This document shows, piece by piece, positions 1 through 8,924 of a stretch of DNA of 36,412 nucleotides. A model generated the notes under the pieces. That model did not search any database. It was not told where the DNA came from and worked only from the letters and a program-made list of their open reading frames with translations. The DNA lies in assembly GCA_902772105.1 (NCBI GenBank), contig CACXZI010000008.1, forward strand, positions 1,696-38,107, in the 5' to 3' direction. The first letter of the stretch is position 1. Each line of letters begins with the position of its first letter. Both the position numbers and the translations under genes were made by a program. Origin of the DNA: Oscillospiraceae bacterium (GTDB lineage Bacteria > Bacillota > Clostridia > Oscillospirales > Ruminococcaceae).

Positions 1-72
1 CCTGGAAATAAAAAACAAATTCTTTCCATTTTTAAATTCCTTTCTTTTTTAACTTTTAATTTTATTAAAATA

Positions 73-101
73 TTGACAAATTAAAGAATAAATCTTATTA
101 T
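73..101 (+). promoter_or_regulatory. Probable promoter of the fab-acc cluster
   Basis: TTGACA at 73-78 is followed after exactly 17 bases by TATTAT at 96-101. This is a near-consensus vegetative promoter and the best one in the 296 bases ahead of fabH. Transcription from it would leave a leader of about 190 nt, long enough to hold a regulatory structure. I see no coding sequence in 1-296. Confidence 0.6.
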
Positions 102-248
102 ATAGCTGTTAAATATTTAAATTTTATGTTTTTAATTATTATAAAAATTATTAGTTTAAAAATCAATATTTAATTTTTTAGTGTTTTTCAAAATAAATTT
201 TTATATTAGATTTTTTACATACATGAAATAGAAAAAATTTTTATATAT

Positions 249-271
249 TGTTTAATAGGTTTATTTAAACA
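249..271 (+). promoter_or_regulatory. Inverted repeat in the fabH leader
   Basis: TGTTTAA (249-255) and TTAAACA (265-271) form a perfect 7-bp inverted repeat with a 9-base centre. It ends about 14 bases before the GGAGG of fabH (285-289). It could be a repressor site or an RNA hairpin affecting translation. In DNA this AT-rich it may also be chance. Confidence 0.25.
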
Positions 272-296
272 TTATAAAGATTTTGGAGGATTTTTA

Positions 297-1292
297 GTGG
301 GAATTAAAATTGTTGGAGCTGGGATGTATCTGCCAGAAAAGGTTGTGGCAAACGAAGATTTTGAAAAAATTGTTGACACTTCAAATGAATGGATTGTTAA
401 AAGAACAGGAATTAAAAAAAGGCATCTTTCTCAAGGGGAATATACTTTTGATATGGGGCTTAAAGCTGCTAGGGAAGCTTTAAAAAATGCTAATATGGAT
501 GCAACTGAAATAGATTTAATAATTGTCACAACGGTAACACCAGATTTTTATTTTCCGTCTATGGCAAATGTAATTCAAGGAAGGCTTGGCGCTAAAAATG
601 CTTTTGGAATTGATATTGCCTGTGCTTGTGCTGGTTTTGTTTATGCTCTTGATATGGCGCAGCGCTACATAGATTCTTCGGATGATATAGAAAACGTTTT
701 AATTGTTTCATCTGAGAACATAACAAAAACTGTTGACTATAAAGACAGATCAACCTGCGTCCTTTTTGGAGATGGGGCAGGAGCTGTTGTTGTTAAAAAA
801 GGGCCAAATAAAGCTTATTCATATCTTGGTTGTGATGGTGAATATGCCGATATTTTATATGCGCATCTCTATCCTAGTGGTAATTATTTTGCAGATGAAG
901 AAACTAATAGAAAAAACAAAAGCATATTTCCAAACGAAACAGGCAGATATATGTATATGGACGGGCCTGCTGTATATCGTTTGGCGGTTGATTTTATGGT
1001 TAGTTCGCTTGAAAAAGCTTGTGAAAAGGCAGGAATAAAGCCAGCGGATTTAGATATCATAATTCCTCACCAAGCAAATGTTAGAATAATAGAAACAGCA
1101 ATAAGAAAGCTTTCTATTTTAAAAGAGCGAGTTTATGTTAATATAGAAAACACCGGAAATATTTCTTCGGCATGTATTCCAGTTTGTTTAACAGAGCTTT
1201 TTAAAAGTGGTAGGCTAAAAGAAAACAATAGAGTTGGAATTGTTGGATTTGGAGCTGGAATGATTTATGGAGCTATGGTGTTTTCAGTTTAG
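297..1292 (+). CDS. fabH: 3-oxoacyl-ACP synthase III (KAS III)
   Basis: FabH condenses acetyl-CoA with malonyl-ACP, the first step of type II fatty acid synthesis in the cytoplasm. The whole thiolase-fold family pattern is present in 331 residues, a normal length. The catalytic triad is Cys111 (in ACACAGF), His258 (in IIPHQAN) and Asn288 (in NTGNISSA). The glycine-rich GFGAGMIYGAMV sits at the C-terminus. The GTG start is chosen because GGAGG lies 7 bases upstream and the protein then begins like the family. It is the first gene of a tight cluster, 16 bases ahead of fabG. SACIP replaces the more usual SAAS/SIP near the active Asn, which should be harmless. Confidence 0.96.
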   Translation: MGIKIVGAGMYLPEKVVANEDFEKIVDTSNEWIVKRTGIKKRHLSQGEYTFDMGLKAAREALKNANMDATEIDLIIVTTVTPDFYFPSMANVIQGRLGAKNAFGIDIACACAGFVYALDMAQRYIDSSDDIENVLIVSSENITKTVDYKDRSTCVLFGDGAGAVVVKKGPNKAYSYLGCDGEYADILYAHLYPSGNYFADEETNRKNKSIFPNETGRYMYMDGPAVYRLAVDFMVSSLEKACEKAGIKPADLDIIIPHQANVRIIETAIRKLSILKERVYVNIENTGNISSACIPVCLTELFKSGRLKENNRVGIVGFGAGMIYGAMVFSV

Positions 1293-1308
1293 ATAAAGGA
1301 GAAAAAAG

Positions 1309-2058
1309 GTGGAAGAGAAAAAGGTTGCTTTAATAACAGGGGCGTCTAAAGGAATTGGAGCTGCGATTGCAAAAAGGCTTGCAAAAGATGGGTTTAACCT
1401 TGTTTTGGGATGTAGTAATAAAAACTCTTTAGAGAAAGATTTAAAAGAAGTTGAAAAAGAGTGTTTGGTTTACGGTGTGGAGGTTTTGTGCGCATGTTTT
1501 GATGTTTCTAATTTTTCGGAATGTTCTAAAATGGTTGAACTTGTTAGGGAAAAATTTAAAACAATTGATGTTTTAGTTAATAATGCTGGAATAACAAAAG
1601 ATGGCCTCTTAGCAAGAATGACCGAAGAAGATTTTGATAAAGTGAGTTTGGTTAACTTTAAGGGTGTTTTTAATATGACAAGGCTTGTGAGCGCTGTTAT
1701 GTTAAAGCAAAAAAGTGGAAGAATTATTAATATTTCATCTGTTGTTGGATTAAAAGGAAACGCAGGGCAATTTAACTATTGTGCTTGCAAAGCAGGGGTT
1801 ATTGGGATGACAAAGTCTGCAGCAAAAGAACTAGGGAAAAGAGGAATTTTGGTTAATGCAATAGCACCAGGGTTTATCACAACAAATATGACGCAAACAA
1901 TAAATGAAGATTTAAAAGAAAAAATAAAAGAAAATATTGTTTTAAAAAGGTTTGGACGGCCAGATGAAATAGCTTCGGTTGCAAGTTTTTTAGCTGGGAA
2001 AGATTCTAGTTATGTGACAGGGCAGGTTATTGTTGTTGATGGTTGCCTTTTAATTTAA
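1309..2058 (+). CDS. fabG: 3-oxoacyl-ACP reductase
   Basis: FabG reduces 3-ketoacyl-ACP to 3-hydroxyacyl-ACP with NADPH. It is a classical short-chain dehydrogenase of 249 residues. The cofactor-binding TGASKGIG is at residues 10-17 and NNAG at 91-94. The catalytic Ser144, Tyr157 and Lys161 are present, in YCACK rather than the usual YAASK/YAAAK. The C-terminal SSYVTGQVIVVDGC is typical of the family. The GTG start follows AAAGGAG. Its place between fabH and fabF separates it from the many other SDR enzymes and supports the fatty-acid role. Confidence 0.95.
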   Translation: MEEKKVALITGASKGIGAAIAKRLAKDGFNLVLGCSNKNSLEKDLKEVEKECLVYGVEVLCACFDVSNFSECSKMVELVREKFKTIDVLVNNAGITKDGLLARMTEEDFDKVSLVNFKGVFNMTRLVSAVMLKQKSGRIINISSVVGLKGNAGQFNYCACKAGVIGMTKSAAKELGKRGILVNAIAPGFITTNMTQTINEDLKEKIKENIVLKRFGRPDEIASVASFLAGKDSSYVTGQVIVVDGCLLI

Positions 2059-2076
2059 AGTTTTGGAGGGTTAAAT

Positions 2077-3315
2077 ATGTTAAAAAGACGTGTTGTTGTT
2101 ACAGGGCTTGGGGTTAAAAGTTCTGTTGGAAACGATTATAGAAGTTTTTTTGATGGTTTAAAAAACGGAAAAAATGGAATAAAGCCAATTAGTTTTATAG
2201 ATAGTGAAAATGTTAACATTAATGTTGCGGCATATGACTATGAATTCGACCCTTTAAAATATTTTAATAAAAAAGATTTGAGAAGAACGGATAGGTTTTG
2301 CCAGTTTGCATTGGCAGCAACAAAAGATTTGTTGGATGGACAAGATGTTTTAAATTTTTATGATCCATATAAGGTTGGAGTTATTTTTAGTAGTGGAATT
2401 GGAGGAATTTCAACAATTGAAACAGAATATGAAAAGATGTTAAATAAAGGGCCAGATTCTGTTTCTGTTTTTTTAATTCCTATGATGATTTCAAATATGG
2501 CAGCTGGGCTTATTTCAATTGAAACAGGGTTTAAGGGAGATAATTTTTGCATAACAACTGCTTGTGCTTCTTCTTCGCATGCTATTGGTGAGGCTTTTAG
2601 AAAAATAAAAGATGGATATTTAGATGCTGCTATAACAGGAGGGGCAGAAGGCGGGATTAGTGCGTTCACAATTGCAGGGTTTTATAATATGCGTGCATTA
2701 ACAGATACAAAAGATGTTGAAGTTGCATCAATTCCTTTTGATAGGCGTCGAAGTGGTTTTGTTATGGGTGAAGGGGCTGCGGTTTTGTTTTTAGAGGAGT
2801 TAGAATCAGCTAAAAAAAGAGGAGCAGAAATTTTTGGAGAGATAGTTGGATATGGTGTAACTGCCGATGCATATCATATAACAAAGCCAGATATTACTGC
2901 TAATTCACAAAAAATCGCCATAATAAATGCTTTAAAAGAAGCAAATGTTGCCTATAATAAAATAGATTATGTTAATGCTCATGGAACTTCAACAAAGATT
3001 AATGATTCAACCGAAACAAAAGCTTTAAAACTTGCCTTTGGTGAGCATGCAAAAGATCTATTAATTTCGTCAACAAAGTCTATGACAGGGCATATGTTAG
3101 GAGCAGCAGGAGCAGCAGAAGCAATTGTTTCTATTTTGGCTTTAAAAGAAGGAGTTGTTCCTCCAACTATTGGTTTAAAAGAAAAAGACCCTGAATGTGA
3201 TTTATTCTATACTCCAAATAATGCAATTGAAAAAGATATTAAATATGCTATTTCTTCTTCGTTTGGATTTGGAGGGCATAATGCGGTTTTATGTTTTAAA
3301 AAATTTGAAGGTTAG
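2077..3315 (+). CDS. fabF: 3-oxoacyl-ACP synthase II (KAS II)
   Basis: FabF elongates acyl-ACP with malonyl-ACP. The protein has 412 residues, the normal length. The KAS II active site is Cys163 (in TTACASSS), His302 (in NAHGTST), Lys334 and His339 (in STKSMTGHMLGAAGA). The C-terminal FGFGGHNAVL loop is present. The start ATG follows TTTGGAGGG. It lies 18 bases after fabG and 10 bases before accB, so it is very likely cotranscribed with both. No fabB-type second KAS is seen nearby. Confidence 0.96.
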   Translation: MLKRRVVVTGLGVKSSVGNDYRSFFDGLKNGKNGIKPISFIDSENVNINVAAYDYEFDPLKYFNKKDLRRTDRFCQFALAATKDLLDGQDVLNFYDPYKVGVIFSSGIGGISTIETEYEKMLNKGPDSVSVFLIPMMISNMAAGLISIETGFKGDNFCITTACASSSHAIGEAFRKIKDGYLDAAITGGAEGGISAFTIAGFYNMRALTDTKDVEVASIPFDRRRSGFVMGEGAAVLFLEELESAKKRGAEIFGEIVGYGVTADAYHITKPDITANSQKIAIINALKEANVAYNKIDYVNAHGTSTKINDSTETKALKLAFGEHAKDLLISSTKSMTGHMLGAAGAAEAIVSILALKEGVVPPTIGLKEKDPECDLFYTPNNAIEKDIKYAISSSFGFGGHNAVLCFKKFEG

Positions 3316-3325
3316 GTGAAACAAA

Positions 3326-3787
3326 ATGAAAGAATTTGAATTCAGTTTGGAAACTATTGAAAAGTTAATTGATATAGCAAAAGAAAAAGACATTTCAAAG
3401 TTAAATGTTTCATATAAAGACTTTCAGGTTTTTATTGATGTTAAACAGAATTCTGTTATTAATTTTCCTTCTGGAGCACCTTATGGCAGTGTAGCAGGAG
3501 CTGGTCAGCCTATTAATGAAGGAGTAGAAGCAAAAAAAGAAGAAGTGATAAAAGGAAAGGTTGTGACAGCTCCAATAGTTGGAACTTTTTATAGCAAGCC
3601 TTCTCCAGAAAAGCCAGATTTTGTTAAGGTTGGCGATAGGGTTAAAAAAGGGGATGTTTTATTCATTATTGAATCTATGAAATTAATGAATGAAATAAAA
3701 AGTGAATTTGACGGTGTCGTTTCCAAAATTTTAGTGGAATCTGGAGATGGTGTTGAATATAACCAACCCATTATGATTCTCGAATAG
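3326..3787 (+). CDS. accB: Biotin carboxyl carrier protein of acetyl-CoA carboxylase
   Basis: AccB carries the biotin that AccC carboxylates and that the AccD-AccA transferase uses to make malonyl-CoA. The 153-residue protein has the usual form: an N-terminal helical part (1-45), a short Gly/Ala/Pro-rich linker (about 46-75) and a biotinyl domain (about 77-153). The biotin attachment site is Lys119 in ESMKLMNEI. In many clostridia accB is followed at once by fabZ and accC. Here about 1.26 kb of repeats and promoter DNA separates them, and the repeat array begins at the stop codon. Confidence 0.95.
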   Translation: MKEFEFSLETIEKLIDIAKEKDISKLNVSYKDFQVFIDVKQNSVINFPSGAPYGSVAGAGQPINEGVEAKKEEVIKGKVVTAPIVGTFYSKPSPEKPDFVKVGDRVKKGDVLFIIESMKLMNEIKSEFDGVVSKILVESGDGVEYNQPIMILE

Positions 3788-4745
3788 TTTTATTACGTAG
3801 TAAGTTTGCTGAAACATAAAATATATCACTCGCCATAAAGTTTAATCAAACTTCATTCGGCCTGCTAAATTCTTTTTTAATACGTAGAGAATTTGCTGAA
3901 ACATAAAATATATCACTCGCCATTTTTTCATTACGTAGAAAGTTTGTTGAGAATTTTAAGTTTATCACTCGCCATACCATTTAATCAAATTTAAAGGCCT
4001 GCTAAACTCGGTTTAAAATTCCAATTAAAAATAACTAAAATTTTCTAAACACTACTTAAATAATATTAAAAAAATTAGAATAAAACATTAATTTTATTTT
4101 TTAATTTATCTTGATTTTCAAAAGGTTAATTAAAACTTTTATTCCGTGATAGGTTGTATATAAATTATATTTATTAACTCGCTATAATGTTTTATTAAAA
4201 TTTCTAGTCACCACAACCTACTGAATTTTCATTACGTAGAAAGTTTCATTACGTAGAAAGTTTTATTTAATTTTTAAATTAGTCACTCGCCATAAAGTTT
4301 AATCAAATTTAAAGACCTGCTAAATTTTCATTACGTAGAAAGTTTACTGAAATTTTAGTTTATCACTCGCTATTTTTTCAATACGTAGAAAGTTTGTTAA
4401 AACATAAAACAAATCACTCGCCAAGAAGTTTAATCAAATTTAAAAACCTGCTAAATTTTCAATACGTAGTAAGTTTGTTGAGAATTTTAATTTATCACTC
4501 GCCATACCATTTAATCAAATTTAAAGACCTGCTAAACTCGGTTTTAATACGTAGAAAGTTTTATTTAATTTTTAAATTAGTTACTCGCCAAAAAGTTTAA
4601 TAAAATTTTATTCTCCCTGCTAAACTCGGTTTAAAATTCCATCAAAATTTTAAAAGAACTAAGTTAATTAAAAATAACTAAAATTTTCTAAACACTACTT
4701 AATAATATTAAAAAAATAAATATTAAATTCTGTGTTTTTAAAATT
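3788..4745 (+). repeat. Modular repeat array 1 (forward orientation)
   Basis: This non-coding stretch is built from three recurring cores in a fixed order. Core A is TACGTAG followed by AAGTTT; TACGTAG starts at 3794, 3881, 3932, 4233, 4250, 4332, 4382, 4463 and 4548. Core B is TCACTCGCC, at about 3826, 3913, 3965, 4283, 4414 and 4495, with variants at 4363 and 4581. Core C is CCTGCTAAA, at 3861, 3998, 4316, 4447, 4528 and 4616. Full A-B-C units are 81-87 bp and A-B half units about 50 bp. Two units, near 3926-4012 and 4456-4545, are almost identical. A longer AT-rich block at about 4010-4203 is partly repeated at 4621-4717. I see no gene in it. Confidence 0.9.
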
Positions 4746-4898
4746 TTTTACTGTGTCATTTTTCATTGTGTATAATAAATTTAATTGGGATGCTAAAAAA
4801 TTAAAAAATTAATGTCATATATTTTTATTTAACTAAAATTAACAAAAAGTTTTATTTTAATTATGTAAAATATTATGTTATAATCAATTTAAATTATT

Positions 4899-4917
4899 AT
4901 CAATTTTAAAAATTGAT
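4899..4917. promoter_or_regulatory. Perfect palindrome upstream of fabZ
   Basis: ATCAATTTTAAAAATTGAT is a 19-base palindrome around one central base. It lies about 70 bases ahead of the fabZ promoter and about 145 bases ahead of the gene. It has the size of a dimeric repressor site. I do not recognise it as a FapR or FabT consensus, and AT-rich DNA produces such palindromes by chance. Confidence 0.3.
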
Positions 4918-4966
4918 ATGGTTTGCTATGCATTGATATTTGCTATATTTATTATTAACTATATGG

Positions 4967-4994
4967 TTTGATTTTTTAATTTTTATGATATAAT
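4967..4994 (+). promoter_or_regulatory. Extended -10 promoter of fabZ-acpP
   Basis: An extended -10, TG-A-TATAAT (TG at 4986-4987, TATAAT at 4989-4994), has TTTGAT 16 bases upstream (4967-4972). Transcription would begin near 5001, about 45 bases before fabZ, and the leader contains its GGAGG. The repeat array has split the ancestral fab operon, and this promoter could let the second half run independently. Confidence 0.6.
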
Positions 4995-5044
4995 AGAAAA
5001 TATATTTTAGGGAAGTTATACATAGTTTAAAGGTGGAGGAATAA

Positions 5045-5482
5045 ATGCAAGGTTTTGGGATAGATAAAATAAAAGAGATAATACCACATAGAGAGCCTTT
5101 TTTGCTTTTGGATGAAGTTATAGAAATGGAGCCGGGTGAAAAAATTCTTGCAAAAAAAGAAATAAAAAAAGATGAGTTTTGGGTTAAAGGGCATTTTCCT
5201 AGTTTTGCAGTTTGCCCTGGCGTTTTGGTTGTTGAAATGCTTGCTCAAGCTGGGGCTGTTTGTGTTTTAGCCTTGCCTGAAAACAAAGGAAAAACTGCTT
5301 TTTTTGGAGGAATTAAAAATGCACGGTTTAAAAAGCAGATTTTGCCAGGTGATGTTGTTTTTCTAGATGTTTTAATGAAAAGGTTAATAGGTGATGTTGG
5401 AATAGGGGAAGCAAAGGCCATTGTTAACGAAAAAATTGCAGTTTTAGCAGAAATAACATTTGCTTTAAAAAAGTTGGACTAA
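5045..5482 (+). CDS. fabZ: 3-hydroxyacyl-ACP dehydratase
   Basis: FabZ removes water from 3-hydroxyacyl-ACP to give trans-2-enoyl-ACP. It is a hot-dog-fold protein of 145 residues, full length for the family. The substrate-pocket segment PHREPFLLLDEV is at 14-25. The catalytic His50 lies in GHFPSFAVCPG and the catalytic Glu64 in VVEMLAQAG. The start ATG follows GGTGGAGG. It is the first gene after repeat array 1 and is followed within 20 bases by accC. Confidence 0.95.
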   Translation: MQGFGIDKIKEIIPHREPFLLLDEVIEMEPGEKILAKKEIKKDEFWVKGHFPSFAVCPGVLVVEMLAQAGAVCVLALPENKGKTAFFGGIKNARFKKQILPGDVVFLDVLMKRLIGDVGIGEAKAIVNEKIAVLAEITFALKKLD

Positions 5483-5502
5483 AAAACTAGGGGGTGGCTT
5501 TT

Positions 5503-6843
5503 TTGTTTGATAAAATTTTAATAGCAAACAGAGGAGAAATAGCAGTTAGGGTTATTCATGCATGCAGAGAGCTTGGAATAGCAACTGTTAGTGTATATTC
5601 ATCTGTTGACAAAGAATCGCTACATGTTCAGATTGCAGATGAAGCTGTTTGCATCGGGCCAAAAGAAGTTAAAGATAGCTATTTAAACATTAAATCTATA
5701 TTGGCAGCATGTGAAATAACTGGTGCTAAAGCTGTTCACCCCGGTTGTGGATTTTTAGCTGAAAATAAAAAGTTTGCTAAAATGGTTGAACTTTGTGGAA
5801 TGAAATTTATTGGGCCATCTGAAAAGGCAATTGATTTGCTAGGAGACAAAATAAAAGCAAAAAAGCTTGTTAAAGAGGTTGGAGTTCCTGTTGTTGAAGG
5901 TTCTGATGGGGCTGTTTATGAAGTGCAACATGCCAAAGAAATTGCAAAAAAAATAGGATATCCTATAATAGTTAAAGCAAAGGCAGGAGGAGGCGGAAAA
6001 GGAATTAGAATAGTTTTTGAAGAAAAAGATTTAGAAAGTTCTTTTTTGTTGGCTCAGTCGGAAGCAATTGCTTATTTTGGTGATGGAGAAATATATATAG
6101 AAAAATATATTGAAAATCCAAGGCATGTTGAGGTTCAAATTTTGGCGGATGAATATGGAAATGTTGTTTATTTAGGAGAAAGAGATTGCTCAGTTCAAAG
6201 AAGAAACCAAAAATTAATTGAAGAAGCTTTAAGCCCTGCTGTTGATGAAAAATTACGAAAAAAGTTAGGGATGGCTGCTGTTAAGGTTGCAAGAGCTTGT
6301 GGATATTACAACGCTGGAACTGTTGAATTTTTGTTAGATAAAGATAATAATTTTTATTTTATGGAGGTTAACACAAGGGTTCAGGTGGAACATGGAATAA
6401 CAGAACTAATTAGTGGAATAGATATTGTTAAATCTCAAATTAAAATTGCAGCTGGGAAAAAGCTAAAAATAAAGCAAAGTGATTTAAATTTTAAAGGGCA
6501 CAGCATTGAATGTCGTGTTAACGCTGAAAACCCTGAAAAAGGTTTTTTGCCATCTCCAGGAACAATAAAAGATTTAAATATTCCTTGTGGAAACGGAATA
6601 CGGGTTGATCATGCAATATATGGGGGATATACTATTTTGCCTTATTATGATAATATGATAGCAAAGGTTATGGTTTTTGATAACACAAGAAAAGAAGCTA
6701 TTGCAAAGATGATTAGTGCTCTTGCTGAATTTATAGTTTCAGGGGTTGACACCAACATAGATTGGCATTTAAAGGTTTTGCGCAACAAAGATTTTAGAAA
6801 TGCTAATGTAGATATTGGGTTTTTATCAAGGCTTGGATATTAA
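5503..6843 (+). CDS. accC: Biotin carboxylase subunit of acetyl-CoA carboxylase
   Basis: AccC uses ATP and bicarbonate to carboxylate biotin on AccB. The ATP-grasp enzyme is complete at 446 residues. It begins with the standard FDKILIANRGEIAVRV and has the glycine-rich ATP loop KAGGGGKGIRIV. HVEVQILAD, ERDCSVQRRNQKLIEE and the catalytic EVNTRVQVEHGITE follow. I place the start at TTG 5503 because AGGGGG (5490-5494) is then well spaced and the protein opens as its family does. An in-frame GTG at 5494 overlaps that binding site and is less likely. Confidence 0.95.
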   Translation: MFDKILIANRGEIAVRVIHACRELGIATVSVYSSVDKESLHVQIADEAVCIGPKEVKDSYLNIKSILAACEITGAKAVHPGCGFLAENKKFAKMVELCGMKFIGPSEKAIDLLGDKIKAKKLVKEVGVPVVEGSDGAVYEVQHAKEIAKKIGYPIIVKAKAGGGGKGIRIVFEEKDLESSFLLAQSEAIAYFGDGEIYIEKYIENPRHVEVQILADEYGNVVYLGERDCSVQRRNQKLIEEALSPAVDEKLRKKLGMAAVKVARACGYYNAGTVEFLLDKDNNFYFMEVNTRVQVEHGITELISGIDIVKSQIKIAAGKKLKIKQSDLNFKGHSIECRVNAENPEKGFLPSPGTIKDLNIPCGNGIRVDHAIYGGYTILPYYDNMIAKVMVFDNTRKEAIAKMISALAEFIVSGVDTNIDWHLKVLRNKDFRNANVDIGFLSRLGY

Positions 6844-6866
6844 TTTGTTTGGAGGAATCAAAAAAG

Positions 6867-7742
6867 ATGAAAGATCTTTTTAAGGTTGTTAAAGATAGGG
6901 TTAAACCAAATCAAAAATCTAAGAAAAAAGAAAAGGCAGATATTCCGTCAGGGCTTTTTTTTAAGTGCCCTAGATGTCAAACTTCAATTTTTAATGAAGA
7001 GTTTGAGCAATCTATGCGGGTTTGCACTAAGTGTTCATATCATTCACGGCTAACAGCAAAGCAGCGACTAGAAATGATAGTGGATGAAGGCAGTTTTGTT
7101 GAATATGATAGCAGTTTAAAGAGCAAAAACCCAATTGATTTTCCTGGTTATGAAGAAAAGGTTAAAGATCTTGTTAAACTAACAGGGTTGAACGATGCAA
7201 TAATAACAGGAGAGTGTTTAATTAAAGGGGAAAAAGTGGTTATTGGAATTATGGATTCATATTTTATGATGGCTTCTATGGGTTCTGTTGTTGGAGAAAA
7301 AATAACAAGAGCTTTTGAAAGAGCAACCGAGAAAAAATTTTCTGTTATTTTGTTTACGGCAAGCGGCGGGGCAAGAATGCAGGAAGGAATAATTTCTTTA
7401 ATGCAGATGGCAAAAACATCAGCAGCAATTGCAAAGCATTCAGAAGAAGGGCTTTTTTATTGTGCGGTGTTAACAGATCCAACAACCGGGGGGGTTACTG
7501 CTTCTTTTGCATCTTTAGCGGATATCACCTTAGCAGAACCTAAAATTTTGGTTGGGTTTGCAGGAAGAAGAGTTATTGAAAACACAATACATCAAAGGCT
7601 TCCGGATGAATTTCAATCGGCAGAATTTTTGCAAGAACATGGGTTTGTTGACAAAATTGTTGAAAGAAAAGATTTACGGCGGGTTTTATATCGTTTAGTT
7701 AAATTCCATAAAAAGGAGGAACAAAAGAGTTGGAACATCTAA
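6867..7742 (+). CDS. accD: Acetyl-CoA carboxylase carboxyltransferase, beta subunit
   Basis: AccD pairs with AccA to move the carboxyl group from biotin to acetyl-CoA. The 291-residue protein starts with a basic stretch, then a zinc ribbon (CPRC, 15 residues, CTKC). A crotonase-like transferase core follows, with FTASGGARMQEG and DPTTGGVTASFA. GGAGG at 6851-6855 stands 11 bases before this ATG. An upstream in-frame TTG would include the binding site itself and is rejected. The last 13 bases overlap accA, which suggests coupled translation of the two subunits. Confidence 0.94.
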   Translation: MKDLFKVVKDRVKPNQKSKKKEKADIPSGLFFKCPRCQTSIFNEEFEQSMRVCTKCSYHSRLTAKQRLEMIVDEGSFVEYDSSLKSKNPIDFPGYEEKVKDLVKLTGLNDAIITGECLIKGEKVVIGIMDSYFMMASMGSVVGEKITRAFERATEKKFSVILFTASGGARMQEGIISLMQMAKTSAAIAKHSEEGLFYCAVLTDPTTGGVTASFASLADITLAEPKILVGFAGRRVIENTIHQRLPDEFQSAEFLQEHGFVDKIVERKDLRRVLYRLVKFHKKEEQKSWNI

Positions 7743-8533
7743 CTGCATGGGAGCGTTTAAACATTGTGCATAATCCAAAAAGGCCAAATGCATACGACTA
7801 TATTGAAGGTATTTTTGAAAACTATTGTGAGTTAAAAGGAGATAGACTTTTTGGAGAAGATGCTGCAATAACAGGAGGAATAGCAACATTTGAAAATTTG
7901 CCGGTTACAGTTATAGCAACCGTTAAAGGAAAAAATTTAGAGCAGAACAAAAAATATAATTTTTCGATGGCGCACCCAGAAGGATATCGAAAAGCATTAA
8001 GGCTTTCTAAACAGGCTGAGAAGTTTAAAAGACCAGTTATTTGTTTTGTGGACACTACTGGTGCTTTTTGTGGAGTTGATGCTGAAAAAAGAGGACAAGG
8101 TCAAGCAATTGCAACGAATTTATTAGAGTGGGCCAGGTTGAAAACGCCGATAATAACAATAATAACAGGAGAAGGAGGAAGTGGAGGAGCTTTAGGGCTT
8201 GCTGTTTGTGATGAACTTGCTATGCTTGAAAATGCAGTATATTCTGTTATTTCACCAAGAGGGGCGGCTAGCATTTTGTGGAGAGACCCAAAAAAAGAAG
8301 AGGAAGCAGCAAACACAATGAAAATAACAGCAGAAGATTTAAAAGGTTTTGAAGTGGCAGATGCAATAATAAAAGAGCCAATAGGAGGGGCACATAACGA
8401 CCCGAATATGGTTTATGAAAACATAAGTGAATATTTATTAAAAGCTTTAAAAACTAATTTACAAAAAAGTGTTGCAATGTTGCTGCAAGATAGATATAAT
8501 AAGTTCAGAAAAATTGGAATTTTTGATGAATAG
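7730..8533 (+). CDS. accA: Acetyl-CoA carboxylase carboxyltransferase, alpha subunit
   Basis: AccA completes the alpha2-beta2 carboxyltransferase that makes malonyl-CoA. It has 267 residues, the compact form common in clostridia, and starts LTAWERLNIVHNPKRP after a three-residue lead. The core carries GEGGSGGALGLAV (oxyanion hole) and SPRGAASILWRDP. The TTG start at 7730 follows AAAGGAGG and overlaps the end of accD. Together with accB, accC and accD it makes the enzyme complete in this window. Confidence 0.94.
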   Translation: MEHLTAWERLNIVHNPKRPNAYDYIEGIFENYCELKGDRLFGEDAAITGGIATFENLPVTVIATVKGKNLEQNKKYNFSMAHPEGYRKALRLSKQAEKFKRPVICFVDTTGAFCGVDAEKRGQGQAIATNLLEWARLKTPIITIITGEGGSGGALGLAVCDELAMLENAVYSVISPRGAASILWRDPKKEEEAANTMKITAEDLKGFEVADAIIKEPIGGAHNDPNMVYENISEYLLKALKTNLQKSVAMLLQDRYNKFRKIGIFDE

Positions 8534-8565
8534 GAAATTTCCACATAACAAAGGAGGAGAATTTT

Positions 8566-8811
8566 ATGGAATTTAAAAGAGAAGATATATATGAAAAAGT
8601 TGTTGATATTATGGTTGAGCAACTAGGTGCAGACAAAGATAATGTTTCAGATACATCGGAGATAATTGGAGATTTGGGGGCTGACTCTTTAGATGTTGTT
8701 GATATTGTGCAGGTTTTGGAGGATGAATTTTCAATTAAGGTTCCGAATGAAGAAATTGAACATCTAAAAACTGTTGGAGATATTGTTGACTATATTGAAA
8801 GCAATGTTTAA
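8566..8811 (+). CDS. acpP: Acyl carrier protein
   Basis: This 81-residue acidic protein carries acyl chains on a phosphopantetheine arm. The attachment site is Ser41 in GADSLDVVD. AAAGGAGGAG precedes the ATG. It ends this gene group and is followed by a terminator. In many clostridial clusters acp sits just after fabH, so the position at the end is unusual. Acyl carriers of other pathways look similar, but the neighbours make the fatty-acid role by far the most likely. Confidence 0.93.
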   Translation: MEFKREDIYEKVVDIMVEQLGADKDNVSDTSEIIGDLGADSLDVVDIVQVLEDEFSIKVPNEEIEHLKTVGDIVDYIESNV

Positions 8812-8924
8812 TTTTTGTGGTGTATGTTATTGTTTAGACAAAAAATTAGGCATTTGTTAGTTTTAAATTAATGCTTTGGGTTTTTGTAGAAAAATTTTGT
8901 TAGTTTAAAAGTGTTAAGAGTGAT

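Noticed and set aside
4394..4600. Short open frame within array 1 with a repeated HSP..LIKFK..LLN pattern
   Set aside because: The pattern is translated repeat DNA. Other copies shift frame, there is no ribosome binding site, and the conserved cores do not respect codons.
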